From: Haematobia irritans
Lineage: Eukaryota; Arthropoda; Insecta; Diptera; Muscidae
Assembly: GCF_050003625.1 (NCBI RefSeq)
Contig: NC_134397.1
Location: forward strand, 272,360,070-272,424,069
Direction: 5' to 3'
Length of the DNA: 64,000 bases
Under the pieces are notes generated by a model. That model ran no database searches, was not told where the DNA came from, and saw only the letters and a program-made list of their open reading frames with translations. Of the stretch, positions 1-9,600 are shown piece after piece; position 1 is the stretch's first letter, and each line of letters starts with the position of its first letter. Position numbers and translations under genes: made by a program.

Positions 1-385
1 TCTTATCAACGAGTGTTGTCCGATTATATGTTAACCCTCTAATGTCCAATCCCGCCTTTAGGCGGTCTTCCGAAAATCAGTAAGCTTTTAGTAAAACGCA
101 CCTTAAGACAACAAAAATGGGTAAAATAAAAAAGAAAACTTAATAAAATTTGTTCAAGAGGCTTTGCAGCATATACTGAATTTAACCGCATACATTTTCT
201 TGTTTCGTTTTCTTGCTTTTGTGTCGTTAACATTGAATATTTAATCAGCTGACAAAAAAATTGAGGCATTAGAGGGTTAAATCACTCAGAAATGTCACAT
301 GCATTACTTTGAGGGGATAATCCACCGCTGAAAAAGTTTTTGTTCGAAATTGGGATTAAACCCATGACCCTTTGAATGGAGAGAA
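1..385 (-). mobile_element. SINE fragment, interrupted by a piggyBac-type MITE
   Basis: Positions 1-34 and 281-385 match the body of the tRNA-derived SINE seen complete at 814-1155: the 'gagtgctgcccgatt' and 'ctcagaaatgtcacc' segments and the 'ggataatccaccgctgaaaa' segment. The internal part between these blocks is missing, and a 242-bp MITE lies at the break. The tRNA-like head is badly decayed near 350-380. The fragment is partial because the window starts inside it. Confidence 0.6.
35..276. mobile_element. piggyBac-type MITE with TTAA target duplication
   Basis: The element is bounded by TTAA at 31-34 and 277-280. Its ends are inverted repeats, ccctctaatgtc on the left and ccctctaatgcc (reverse complement) on the right, matching at 11 of 12 positions. 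A subterminal near-palindrome, ccgcctttaggcgg, lies at 50-63. TTAA targets with CCCT-type ends are the piggyBac superfamily signature. At 242 bp it carries no transposase and would depend on an autonomous relative. It sits inside a SINE, so it is younger than the SINE. Confidence 0.75.
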
Positions 386-462
386 TGTCTTTATTTTAAA
401 AAAACAGAATCGCGGAATCAAATCCAAAATCCTTAAGTGAAGGTCCACATTTTTAGGGCCTA

Positions 463-792
463 TTACGCCTTCCCACTTAGAAGTAATTGCCGATTCTTAC
501 AAATAACTGAAAAATCGTTATCAAAATGATCCTCTGTTAGAATTTTTATCCTGCATAGGAATTCCTCTACACTTAACCCATTTGCCGAACCGTCGAATTT
601 TAAGTTCCAATTCCTAATTATCGATGTTATCTTGTCGGTTCTCATAGCACAGCTCGTGTTATGACTGAAAGGAGATTTAATATTGGAATTACTCGGTAAA
701 AAATGTGGATTCGGCGGCATATTCAGAGACGGAGAACTGTTATTGAGTGGGACATTTGAGACCGGGATACCTAGTAAATTCAAATTACTCAA
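463..792 (-). pseudogene. LTR-retrotransposon gag fragment
   Basis: The minus-strand reading gives 109 residues beginning MSNLNLLGIPVSN and ending SVICKNRQLLLSGKA before a stop. The WNLKFDG...SVEEFLCRIK block resembles the capsid-region segment of insect Ty3/gypsy-like gag proteins (recognition by eye). The stop falls where related gags continue, so this is a truncated relic. It probably continues the zinc-finger piece at 1715-2131, since the two lie in the same orientation and are separated only by a SINE and an AT-rich element. The left boundary of the 15-kb duplication (616) falls inside it. Confidence 0.5.
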
Positions 793-813
793 AACCCTTG
801 TAACAGTAGACTC

Positions 814-1155
814 AGGTTAGGTTAGGTTAGGCGGCAGCCCGATGTATCAGGCTCACTTAGACTATTCAGTCCATTGTGATACCACATTGGTGAACTTCTC
901 TCATATCACTGAGTGCTGCCCGATTCCATGTTAAGCTCAATGACAAGGGACCTCCTTTTTATAGCCGAGTCCGAACGGCGTTCCACCTTGCAGTGAAACC
1001 ACTTAGAGAAGTTTTGAAACCCTCAGAAATGTCACCAGCATTACTGAGGTGGGATAATCCACCGCTGAAAAACTTTTTGGTGTTCGGTCGTAGCAGGAAT
1101 CGAACCCACGACATTGTGTATGCAAGGCGGGCATACTAACCATTGCTGCACGGAC
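814..1155 (-). mobile_element. tRNA-derived SINE, near complete
   Basis: Read on the minus strand, the element starts with a tRNA-like head. A perfect B-box sequence, GGTTCGATTCC, lies at 1096-1106 (reverse complement), and an A-box-like stretch gcagcaatggttagtatg lies just upstream. It continues through about 280 bp of body and ends in a CCTAACCTAACC-type repeat at 814-830. The same body and tail occur at 11118/12437, 36439 and 38276, which defines a dispersed family of about 340 bp. It would be transcribed by RNA polymerase III and mobilised by a LINE. It separates the two gag pieces. Confidence 0.8.
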
Positions 1156-1625
1156 GAAAACACTGTGTAAAAATGTGTTTCGAACTCAAATTTTTTAACA
1201 CAATATTTTTAAGTGCAAGCATATAATGTTCATAAGCTAGCATAACATGTTTGGGACATATATGTTAATATGTTAGAACAAATTATTTTTGGGACATAAA
1301 ATGTTTGTAAATATAATATGCTTAGATGCAAACATATATTAATTTGGAAATAGCCTATAAACATATATGTGTTTAGAAAGAGAGACCTAGAGAGAATGCT
1401 GCAAGTATAATAATGGAAGTAACCAATTGGCGCCTTAAAAATATAACCACCCAAAGAAAATTTCATTAAAATTTTTTACTACCAGTGTATGCCCTAAGGT
1501 GAAACATAATATGTTTGAACAATACAAACAATAGTTTCTTTGGACCAATCCTGAAAATATATATGCTTGACGTAAAATGTGTTTGGGCCGATGTTTTTTG
1601 AGGGTGTGAGAATAATGCATTATGA
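1156..1625 (-). mobile_element. AT-rich dispersed element (CAAACATATT-rich family)
   Basis: This 470-bp AT-rich block matches 44784-45258 in reverse orientation along nearly its whole length. Shared segments include the 'gggcatacactggtagtaaaa' equivalent, 'ggcgccaattggtta' and many variants of CAAACATATT. The ends are unresolved and no ORF or clear terminal repeat is visible. It abuts the SINE on one side and the gag zinc-finger piece on the other. The class is unknown. Confidence 0.6.
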
Positions 1626-1714
1626 TTCTGTTCACATATCTGATTAGAGTTGTGGATCGTATGGAAATGGTTCAGATTTGTGTGAGATTGCTCAGGAGGA
1701 GGAAGGTGTCTATC

Positions 1715-2131
1715 CTATGCTACCTGTTTATTACAACCTGACATTTGAGTATGATTAGGGTCTTGAGGATTGATCTTTCCAGAACTACGGATATTATATC
1801 GGAAAGCTTTGGCTGCTCTAAGAGGTCCTTGTTTTGGTCTCTGCTTCTTCAACTGATGTGACGGTGTATTCTGAGAAGTCCTCCTATTGCACAGATGACA
1901 AATTTTCCACAATGAACTCGTGGAGCGTAGCTCAGACAGTTCACACGGTCTTTGACAAGAAGGACACTCTAATGTTTCAGCGAGAGCATGAAACATTAGA
2001 GTGTCCTGCGACGAATTCAGAACTGTATTGCAAATAATGCAATTTAGAATATCAGAAACGCTTTGACGAGTCGATGATCTCATAACTGACATTAAAAAAA
2101 AAAAAAAAAAATTAAGGACTGATAACGACAC
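1715..2131 (-). pseudogene. gag-type zinc-finger protein remnant of an LTR retrotransposon
   Basis: The 138-residue minus-strand ORF contains CIIC near its start, ETLECPSCQRPCEL in the middle and a basic tail (QLKKQRPKQGP). The two Cys pairs look like the outer parts of a RING-like finger that precedes the capsid region in some insect gypsy-type gags. The centre of the finger is replaced by a perfect 19-bp inverted repeat (1961-2007), so the Cys/His set is incomplete. The poly-T run near 2094-2110 encodes an artificial FFFFF stretch, so the true start is probably MRSSTRQS. The context is a nearby tRNA-Lys primer site and a second gag piece in the same orientation. Confidence 0.5.
1961..2007. 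repeat. perfect 19-bp inverted repeat with 9-base loop
   Basis: Arms aggacactctaatgtttca (1961-1979) and its exact reverse complement (1989-2007) flank the loop gcgagagca. It lies inside the gag zinc finger, so the peptide reads DTLMFHALAETLECPSC. It looks like an inverted templated copy of the ETLECPSC codons. Confidence 0.9.
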
Positions 2132-2316
2132 CAGATAAAAATTCGAGAAAACAATTTATTTAAACATTATATATGTGCGAGTGTTTCCATTTTCCACAGT
2201 GGATGTTTATGTGTTCGTGATTTAATATGAAAGCGAAAAATACATAACAAAGCCGGGCTATTTAATGTGATTGAAGTTGAGTATCTGAAGTTATGACAAA
2301 TCGATATAAACCGGAC
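2132..2316. other. unassigned leader-like stretch
   Basis: This lies between the gag zinc-finger piece and mariner 1. By position it should be the retrotransposon sequence just upstream of gag on the minus strand. I see no ORF or terminal repeat in it. Confidence 0.3.
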
Positions 2317-2318
2317 TA

Positions 2319-3531
2319 ACAGGTTGGCTGATAAGTCCCCGGTCTAACAAAGAAAAATATTTTTTTTTTTTTTCAAAATTCGTTTTTATTATTCAACATA
2401 GTTCCCCTCAAGAGCGAAACAACGGGATTACAACGACCTTTAAATTTTTTGATACCATTTTGGTAGTACTCCTTCGTTTTTGCCTCAAAATAGGTCTCAG
2501 TTTCGGCGATCACCTATTCATTGCAGCCAAATTTTTTCCCTGCGAGCATCCTTTTGAGGTCTGAGAACATGAAAAAGTCGCTGGGGGCAGGTCTGGAGAA
2601 TACGGTGGGTGGGGAAGCAATTCGAAGCCCAATTCATGAATTTCTCGATGATTTGTGGCACGGTGCGTTGTCTTGGTGGAACAAAACTTTTTTCTTCTTC
2701 ATATGGGGCCGTTTTGCCGCGATTTCGACCTTCAAACGCTCCAATAACGCCATATAATAGTCACTGTTGATGGTTTTTCCCTTCTCAAGATAATCGATAA
2801 AAATTATTCCATGCGCATCCCAAAAAACAGAGGCCATTACTTTGCCAGCGGACTTTTGAGTCTTTCCACGCTTCGGAGACGGTTCACCGGTCGCTGTCCA
2901 CTCAGCCGACTGTCGATTACGAGTTAACAGCTGCAAACACCGCTCAGAATCATCAACACGTTGTTGTTTTTGGTCAAATATGAGCTCGCGCGGCACCCAT
3001 TTTGCACAGAACTTCCGCATATCCAAATATTGATGAATGATATGACCAACACGTTCCCTTGATATCTTTAAGGCCTCTGCTATCGCGATCAACTTCATTT
3101 TACAGTCATTCAAAATCATTTTGTGGATTTTTTGAAGTTTTCGTTGGTAAACACCTCTTTCGGGCGTCCACTGCGTTCACCGTCCTCCGTGCTCATTTCA
3201 GCACGCTTGAATTTTGCATACCAATCAATTATTGTTGATTTACCTGGGGCAGAGTCCGGAAACTCATTACCAAGCCAAGTTTTTGCTTCCACCGTGTTTT
3301 TTCCCTTCAGAAAACAGTATTTTATCAAAATACGAAATTCCGTTTTTTTCATTTTTTTCACAATAAGAAAAGTTGCTTCACAAGAGACGCTCTATCTCAC
3401 AAACTAATTGAATTACAGACGTCAAATTTTGACATAAATCATTTGAAGGTTAATACTATATAAAAATAATATGCATTTAATAATAGCGACACCATCTATG
3501 TGTCAGACCGGGGACTTATCAGCCAATCTGT
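2319..3531 (-). mobile_element. mariner 1, irritans subfamily (Himar1-like)
   Basis: The 27-bp ends acaggttggctgataagt(ccccggtct) at 2319-2345 and the reverse complement at 3505-3531 differ at one base. TA flanks both sides (2317-2318 and 3532-3533), the standard mariner target duplication. The 1213-bp length is shorter than the roughly 1.3 kb of intact members. The inner sequence is a broken transposase on the minus strand. It inserted into the leader of the minus-strand LTR retrotransposon. Confidence 0.95.
2390..3361 (-). pseudogene. mariner 1 transposase, inactivated
   Basis: The reading starts near 3361 (MKKMKKTEFRILIKYCFLKG) and covers the N-terminal helix-turn-helix region to about 3119, where a frameshift occurs. 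It resumes at 3119 (MILNDCKMKLIAIAEALK) through the linker, passes from LLTRN directly to RQSAEW, then runs through the GKVMASVFWDAHG core to HQDNAPCHKS. The segment that should carry the first catalytic Asp (the MDE motif) is deleted. The second Asp (QDNAPCH) remains. A second frameshift follows near 2634, and an in-frame TAG near 2516 interrupts the C-terminal part. It cannot encode an active DD34D enzyme. Confidence 0.9.
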
Positions 3532-3533
3532 TA

Positions 3534-3870
3534 ACAAAGCAGGGCGGACTACAACCATGTCCCTGTTGTCTTTGAATTTATATGGACTTTCAGTGAAAGC
3601 AGCGTCTCAAAAGTTTTCCAATATAAAATCAATTTCCGATGACTTAGTAACTAATTTGCATTCTCCCAGACATCTTTGAAAGGAAACTATTGTTAACTTG
3701 TTGAATCCAGCAAATCATCGCCAAGGACTTATCGGTCAAGTACTCGAACCTCATCAATTTCTTGAAAATCCTGATCAAAAATCAAAAGTTAGACAAAAGT
3801 AATCCTTTTACTAGTTCTATAGATATGTGCAATTTTTTGGATGGAAATGGAATTTTAGAGCCGATTTCGG
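3534..3870 (-). other. putative leader of minus-strand LTR retrotransposon
   Basis: This lies between mariner 1 and the primer binding site at 3871-3887. In a minus-strand LTR element the stretch after the primer site is the untranslated leader before gag, which fits the gag pieces found further left. No ORF is visible. Confidence 0.4.
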
Positions 3871-3887
3871 CCCCACGTTGGGCGCCA
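3871..3887 (-). promoter_or_regulatory. retrotransposon primer binding site, tRNA-Lys type
   Basis: The plus strand reads ccccacgttgggcgcca, the 3' end of insect tRNA-Lys(CUU) including CCA. The minus strand is therefore the complementary primer binding site used to start reverse transcription. It is followed on the plus strand by tgtacttaaac at 3888, consistent with the inner LTR edge (TG...CA rule). There is no tRNA body here, which excludes a tRNA gene. Confidence 0.75.
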
Positions 3888-4146
3888 TGTACTTAAACTT
3901 TAGGTCAATAAAAGTTTTAATAGAAAACCTTTTAAAACAATAACTTCGTAAATATATTCCTTTTCCTTTTGTGATGTAGATATATAGACACATTTGTCTA
4001 TTACAATTTTCATATTTTTGGCAATCAAAGAGGCACTGAAACTACATTCATATGTACATATATGTGCTTTGCTCTTGGTCTCATAATAAATTTGTCAAAA
4101 TTGCTTAATTGATCCCCAATAAAAATCTAATCAAATTTCAAACCGA
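3888..4146 (-). other. probable LTR (outer end not resolved)
   Basis: An LTR should abut the primer site. The sequence from 3888 begins TGT as expected for the inner edge of a reversed LTR. I could not identify the outer edge or a target duplication, and the matching second LTR is not in the window, so the right limit given is arbitrary. Confidence 0.35.
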
Positions 4147-4163
4147 ACACACACACACACACA
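4147..4163. repeat. (AC)n microsatellite
   Basis: An uninterrupted AC dinucleotide run of about 17 bases. It recurs at 19335-19351. Confidence 0.9.
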
Positions 4164-6055
4164 TCGTATCTTACTTCGAAAAATCTAATTGCTGTAGATA
4201 TTGCATTTGTCATTTTCCAATATAATTTGTGACAGAATGCCTAACAATTAAGGTATTCAGTTGGTAATCGTCTTACGTTGACAAAAGCATTGCTAATTTT
4301 CGACAAAATTTCATTTTGCCATCCAAGCATTATTAATGCGATTTTCCTTTTCAGTACGATTTAAAGAAGCTCATTTCGTTTTGAATGTTTAACCCCTTCT
4401 GGACCACTCATCCCCATACACAAGCCAAGGAATATTTAAGAAATTCAGAGGAAATAGTAAAGGGATTTTTATTTGAATTCAATTAATGGAGTTGTATAGG
4501 TTTTGAATCTTTGTAACTTTATTCTGGTATTCAGGACATGGATGTTTTGTTTATGGTGGATGCCTTGCAGGCAAGAGAGGTGAAGATGAATAGTAAGAAA
4601 ATTAATTTATTTTCCTTTCAATTACAATGTTTTCGTGTGTTGTGACTGCTACAAAATGTAATGAGATTCAATTCGATTGGATTGGATTGTAAAATAGGAA
4701 CTCCCTGTGTAGAGTTTTCCTCCATTAGGGTCTTGTGTTCTGTTTCTTCTAAAATAAAGGAAAAAAAAACAAAATCAATTCAATTGAATTTGCTGAATAA
4801 TGATCTGGGAAAACACCTTGGGCCCATAGCTAGTAACACCCACACTTTATAGGGATGTTAAATATTTTATACCTTTCTCCAGTCCCGACGTCTATTTCGC
4901 TCTCCGCCCTCATAGATTAAAATGAAGTAAAATCAGTAAAATACATCCATTAGCAAAAGACGTGGCTGATGAACAAGGTTGTAAAACATTGGCAAAAACA
5001 AACAATTTAAGTGATTCGTACATTGAAACCACCCGATATATGGATGAGAAAACTTCCATAGCCACTTTGGTCTTCCCCTTGGATTTTATTTTTACACCTT
5101 CAACAATTTGCACCATAACTACCACTGCTCCTTGTACTTCATTGCAAAGTGCTCATAGCTCATTTTGATGAACGAAACATTGGGGTCGGGGTGAGAAATG
5201 GATACCGGGTCTGTTGTGTTTCATAATGGTATGTTCTTTGCAGGATTAACCATCCATCCCCTTGGTAAGATTTTCGTTTTGTTTTGTTGTCCTCTTCCAG
5301 ATGACAGGATTGCAAGGATCGTCTATGAAAATCAAACAATGTCTTAAGCTAAACTATTAACGACAATTTGCAATCATTGTTGCTACTCTTAAATTTGTTT
5401 TTCTTGCTTCCTAGGCACAGTGGGTGTAAATTATTATAGAAAATATGTGAAATGTCTTGTGGCAAAGTAATTAAACAAAACCAAGTATGTATATACAAGC
5501 GTTTGTTTAGTCGGCCCGAATTTTAGGTTTCTCTATATATAGGGAGATTACATTAGATTCTGGATTTATCACAATGGTTTGAGAGAAATCATAAACATCA
5601 CGTGCAAACATGCATTTCTGTTTCTTGATTTGGAATTGATTTGGAATCTAAATTGTAACGATTCTTACTCTCAATCAGGGCTGTCAATAACATTTCGAGA
5701 AAAATCGTTTTTTTTCCAAAAAAATCGTCATAATCGTTACTACTATTTTAAAAATCGTCAAAAAATCTCTGATGTAAATAATATTAAAACAAACTAATTT
5801 TTTGCTTAAAAACAAAAGTATAATCATATAAAGAACAGAAAATTAACATACATAACTATGCATTTCATCAACAAAAGCATAATGAATTCAGTTTTGTATA
5901 AAAATAAAAAAAGGTCATTTTTATCATTAGATTTAAGTTTTTATTTAAAAATAAAAATAAAGATCTTTAATATTTACGTGCACGGGCAACGATTTTCCAC
6001 AATTTGATCATAAAACGTTTAACGAAATTTTCAAAAGAAATAAATTTTGCAAGAA
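4164..6055. other. unassigned AT-rich DNA
   Basis: No transposon ends, conserved ORF or RNA gene seen. The only open readings are under 75 residues and of low complexity. Around 5690-5770 there is a run of 'aaatcgtc'-type short repeats (aatcgttttttttcc, aaaatcgtcat). The stretch may be single-copy intergenic or intronic DNA. Confidence 0.3.
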
Positions 6056-6500
6056 TATTCTATAGAAATAAAAATGTGCAAAAATTTTCTACAGATATAC
6101 AGTTTTGAGAAAGTTTTCTATGGAAATAAAAAATTGACAAAATTTTCTATAGAAATAAAATTTTGACAAAATTTTCTATGAAAATAAAATTTTGACAAAA
6201 TTTTCAATAGAAATAAAATTTTGACAAAATTTTCTATATAAATAAAATTTTGACAAAATTTTCTATATAAAAAAATTTTGACAAAATTTTCTATAGAAAT
6301 AAAATTTTGACAAAATTTTCTATAGAATTAAAATTTTGACAAAATTTTCTATAGAAATAAAATTTTGACAAAATTTTCTATAGAAATAAAATTTTGACAA
6401 AATTTTCTATAGAAATAAATTTTTGACAAAATTTTCCATAGAAATTTTGACAACTTTTTCTGTAGAAATAAAATGCTAACAAAATTTTCTATAAATTCAA
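6056..6500. repeat. 29-bp minisatellite array
   Basis: About 15 units of a 29-bp repeat read gacaaaattttctatagaaa + taaaatttt, centred on the perfect palindrome TTTCTATAGAAA. Units differ by point changes and small deletions. The same unit forms arrays at 7936, 41960, 46690-52437 and 61750 (inverted at 41960 and 61750). Confidence 0.9.
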
Positions 6501-6886
6501 TATAAAACCTTTCTCTCGAAAAAAAAACAATTTTTTTTATATACTAACCACAAAAGTTTGATAAACAACTTCAAATAAGTTTTTTTGAAATATGATAGAT
6601 TTTTGGTAAAATTTTCTTAAAATTTTGGTGGATTATTTTTGGCACGAGTGGCAACCGTGTACTAATACGGTAGATGTAAAATGAGGTATAAATCCTACAT
6701 GTCTGAAATTTCTAGCAAAAATTCTCTTTTCCTGACTCTAAACGTCTAAACAAACAATCGTCAAAATGCCGATAAATCGGCAAAATTGGCTGGCCTGCTC
6801 TCAATATTCGAGGTAAAATCTAGAAGTAAACTATACAAATTTTACTTTTAGTGTCGCGCTATTTCGATAAGCAGTGCGCTTTTTAT

Positions 6887-7540
6887 ACCCTCAATAAGTG
6901 AAATCGGGAGACCTGTCTTTAATAAAAGATGGACTGAAAACAAACTAAATACATAATACTTAATACTTGGAGGTTTTCAACTTTCGGCATATCGAATGAA
7001 AATTGCGATTTTTAGAAGCATATGAAATCAATTCGGGATATCGGTGTATATGGGGGCTATACTAAACCATCACACATTCGGGACACCTATTTGTGGTCCT
7101 AGGACGCGACTACCTTCACGGATAAAAACTATAATTTCTATAAGCCCAAATTGGCAAATCGGTCTATACCGTCATAGTCAGCACTCCTACTTGTGCTCCG
7201 AAAATCTTCCAGATATCAATTTTCAGGAATATCAGATAAAAATTGCAGTTTCTAGAAGTCCAAAGGTATTTTCGGACTATTTGTAGTCAGAAAATAGCCC
7301 TAAATTTCCAATTTAAGGAAAATCAAATAAGAGCTTTGGTTTTTAGAAGCCCAAGATACCAAATCGGGGGTCGGTTTGTATGGGGTCTATATCAAACTCT
7401 GGACCGATACAGCCCATCTACGAACTTGACCTGTCTGCCAACAAAAAAGAAACTTGTACCAAATTTCAGGATGATAGCGCCAATATAGAAGATTATATCG
7501 GCTAAGAATTTCTGCCTGATCATGAATATATGTACTACAC
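6887..7540 (-). mobile_element. degenerate Helentron-like (DINE-1/mini-me type) element
   Basis: It begins with tttttatacccTc and contains decayed copies of the phrases typical of family C at 30589: 'gtatatgggggctata', 'aaaaattgcagtttctagaagtcc', 'aaatcgggggtcggtttgtatgggg' and 'gatcatgaatatatgta'. The ends and the GAC-rich microsatellite are too eroded to define, so the limits are approximate. Confidence 0.45.
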
Positions 7541-7696
7541 TGAAGAAACAGTGAACCCTTCCTGGTGGGTAAAATTTTGAAAATTTTGTATATTTTTATA
7601 AAATTTTAACTAAACAGTATTACAAACGCTGGCATCACGCTGATATGACAAAAATAAGTAAATATTTTTCCACAAATTCAAGAAAATTAATTACAC

Positions 7697-8887
7697 AACA
7701 AGTATATACGGCCGTAAGTTCGGCCAGGCCGAAGCCTATGTACCCTCCACCATGGATTGCGTAGAAACTTCTACTGAAGACTGTCATCCACAATCGAATT
7801 ACTTGGGTTGCCGTAACACTTGCCGATGGCAAGGTATCTTAAAACTTCCTAACACCGTAATATGTACCACATAGTCCATACGTGGTATATATTAAACTAA
7901 AAAAGGGCCGACTAAATACGTATACAATTAAGTTTAAAGTTTCTATAGAAATAAAATTTTGACAAAATAAAATTTTGACAACATTTTCTATAGAAGTAAA
8001 ATTTGGAACAAATTTTTCTATAGAAATAAAATTTGGAAAAAAATTTCTATAGAAATAAAATTTTGAGGCTCCGGAGGTCAAATCTGGGGATCGGCTTATA
8101 TGGGGGCTATATATAATTATGGACCGATATGGACCAATTTTGGCATGGTTGTTAGAGACAATATACTAACACCACGTTCCAAATTTCAATCGGATCGGAT
8201 GACTTTTGCTTCTCTTATAGGCTCCGGAGGTCAAATCTGGGGATCGGTTTATATGGGGCTATATATGATTTTGCATGGTCATTAGAGAACATATACCAAC
8301 ACCATATATCAAATTTCAGCCGGATCGGATGAATTTTGCTCCTCCAAGAGGCTCCGGAGGACAAATCTGGGGATCAATTTATATGGGGGCTATATATGAT
8401 TATGGGCCGATGTGGACCAATTTTTGCACAGTTGTTAGAGACCATATACTAACACCATGTACCAAATTTCAGCCGGATTGGATGAAATTTGGTTCTCTTA
8501 GAGGATCCGCAAGCCAAATCGGGTGATCGGTTTATATGGGGGCTATACGTAAAAGTGGACCAATATGGACCAATTTTTGCATGGTTGTTAGAGACCATAT
8601 ACTAACACCATGTACCAAATTTCAGCCGGATGGGATGAAATTTGCTTCTCTTAGATCAATCGCAAGCCAAATTTGGGGGTCCGTTTATATGGGGGCTATA
8701 CGTAAAAGTGGACCGATATGGCCCATTTGCAATACCATCCGACCTACATCAATAGCAACTACTTGTGCCAAGTTTCAAGTCGATAGCTTGTTTCGTTCGG
8801 AAGTTAGCGTGATTTCAACAGACGGACGGACGGACGGACGGACATGCTCAGATCGACTCAGAATTTCACCACGACCCAGAATATGTT
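7697..8887 (-). mobile_element. Helentron-like element, family D, 5'-truncated
   Basis: Read on the minus strand, it ends with the perfect hairpin TTCGGCCaGGCCGAA (7719-7733) followed by the terminal ACTTGTT at 7697. Inward are the 'ccctccaccatgg' motif, a short 29-bp minisatellite (about 7936-8066), tandem 153-bp-type units with 'gggggctatata...ggaccgatatgg' (8070-8760) and a GACG microsatellite (8819-8841). The 5' TATACCC hairpin seen in the complete copy at 60548-62460 is missing; similarity stops near 8887. This layout (3' hairpin, central tandem repeats, GTCY-type microsatellite) is that of non-autonomous Helentron-associated elements in Diptera. Confidence 0.65.
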
Positions 8888-9600
8888 GAGTAGTTGATGA
8901 CCAATGTGTTCTTTGATAATCGGTTGCCGATGAAAACTTCAGTTCGTTAATGATCGGTAGTCGATGAAGACTTCGATTTGTTGATGACGAATACGGTTCA
9001 TAGGTGATCGGTAATTTATTTGTGTATTAGGTTGTTTGTCGATCGTGAAATGGTGTTCTCGGCATTCAGAACTGTAGTTAATTTCTTCTGCTTTCGGATG
9101 TTTCCGAGTTGCTACAATTGTGGTATCAGTTTCGGCATCGGCAGTAGTGTGATCGGTGAGAGGTTACGGCCAAACTAAGTGATTAGCTATTCTACGAGCG
9201 AACTGTAGGCTCGAAAATCTCAGTTGAACCGATGACCTTAGTGATGGCACTTTAGGCTCTAAAGGATTATAATTTTCTTTCTAAGCTTATGAGAATGATG
9301 TCTCAGTCTGTCGTTTACCCGAGTATGTCTTGGATTACCAAAGGTCAACAACTTTAATGCGATGGACAAGTTGTGAATAAACTCCGCTCCTCCTCCTCCT
9401 GAATTGAACTACAACCACTAAGCTATTCTTTCAATAATAATGGTCTGAATAATGGTCTGTGTCTGATCGTGGTTCGTGTGTATGTTTCAGGAGAGTAAGT
9501 AGGTTTACCAATTATTGTTTTTCTTTGCATATTTTATAGCCGCAGCATGTGTCCGTTTAAAAACACTATGATGGTCCCAAATATAGCATCGGGGAATAAT
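8888..9600 (+). other. unassigned, slightly GC-richer block; candidate solo LTR
   Basis: It starts abruptly at TGTTGAGTAG (8884) where the Helentron-like element is cut. It carries repeated 'gatgaxgacttc'-like phrases near 8930-8990 and an AATAAA at about 9376. A TG start, an internal poly-A signal and an abrupt edge are LTR-like, but I found no matching CA end with a target duplication. Confidence 0.25.

Noticed and set aside
1096..1155. Functional tRNA gene at the SINE head
   Set aside because: The A and B boxes are present, but the arms do not pair as a tRNA and the same head recurs at the start of every SINE copy.
1834..2037. Plus-strand 67-residue ORF
   Set aside because: It is the antisense shadow of the gag zinc-finger remnant and its palindrome.
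3871..3887. tRNA-Lys gene 3' end
   Set aside because: Only the last 17 bases including CCA match, with no tRNA body. Genomic tRNA genes in animals lack encoded CCA; a retrotransposon primer site explains it.
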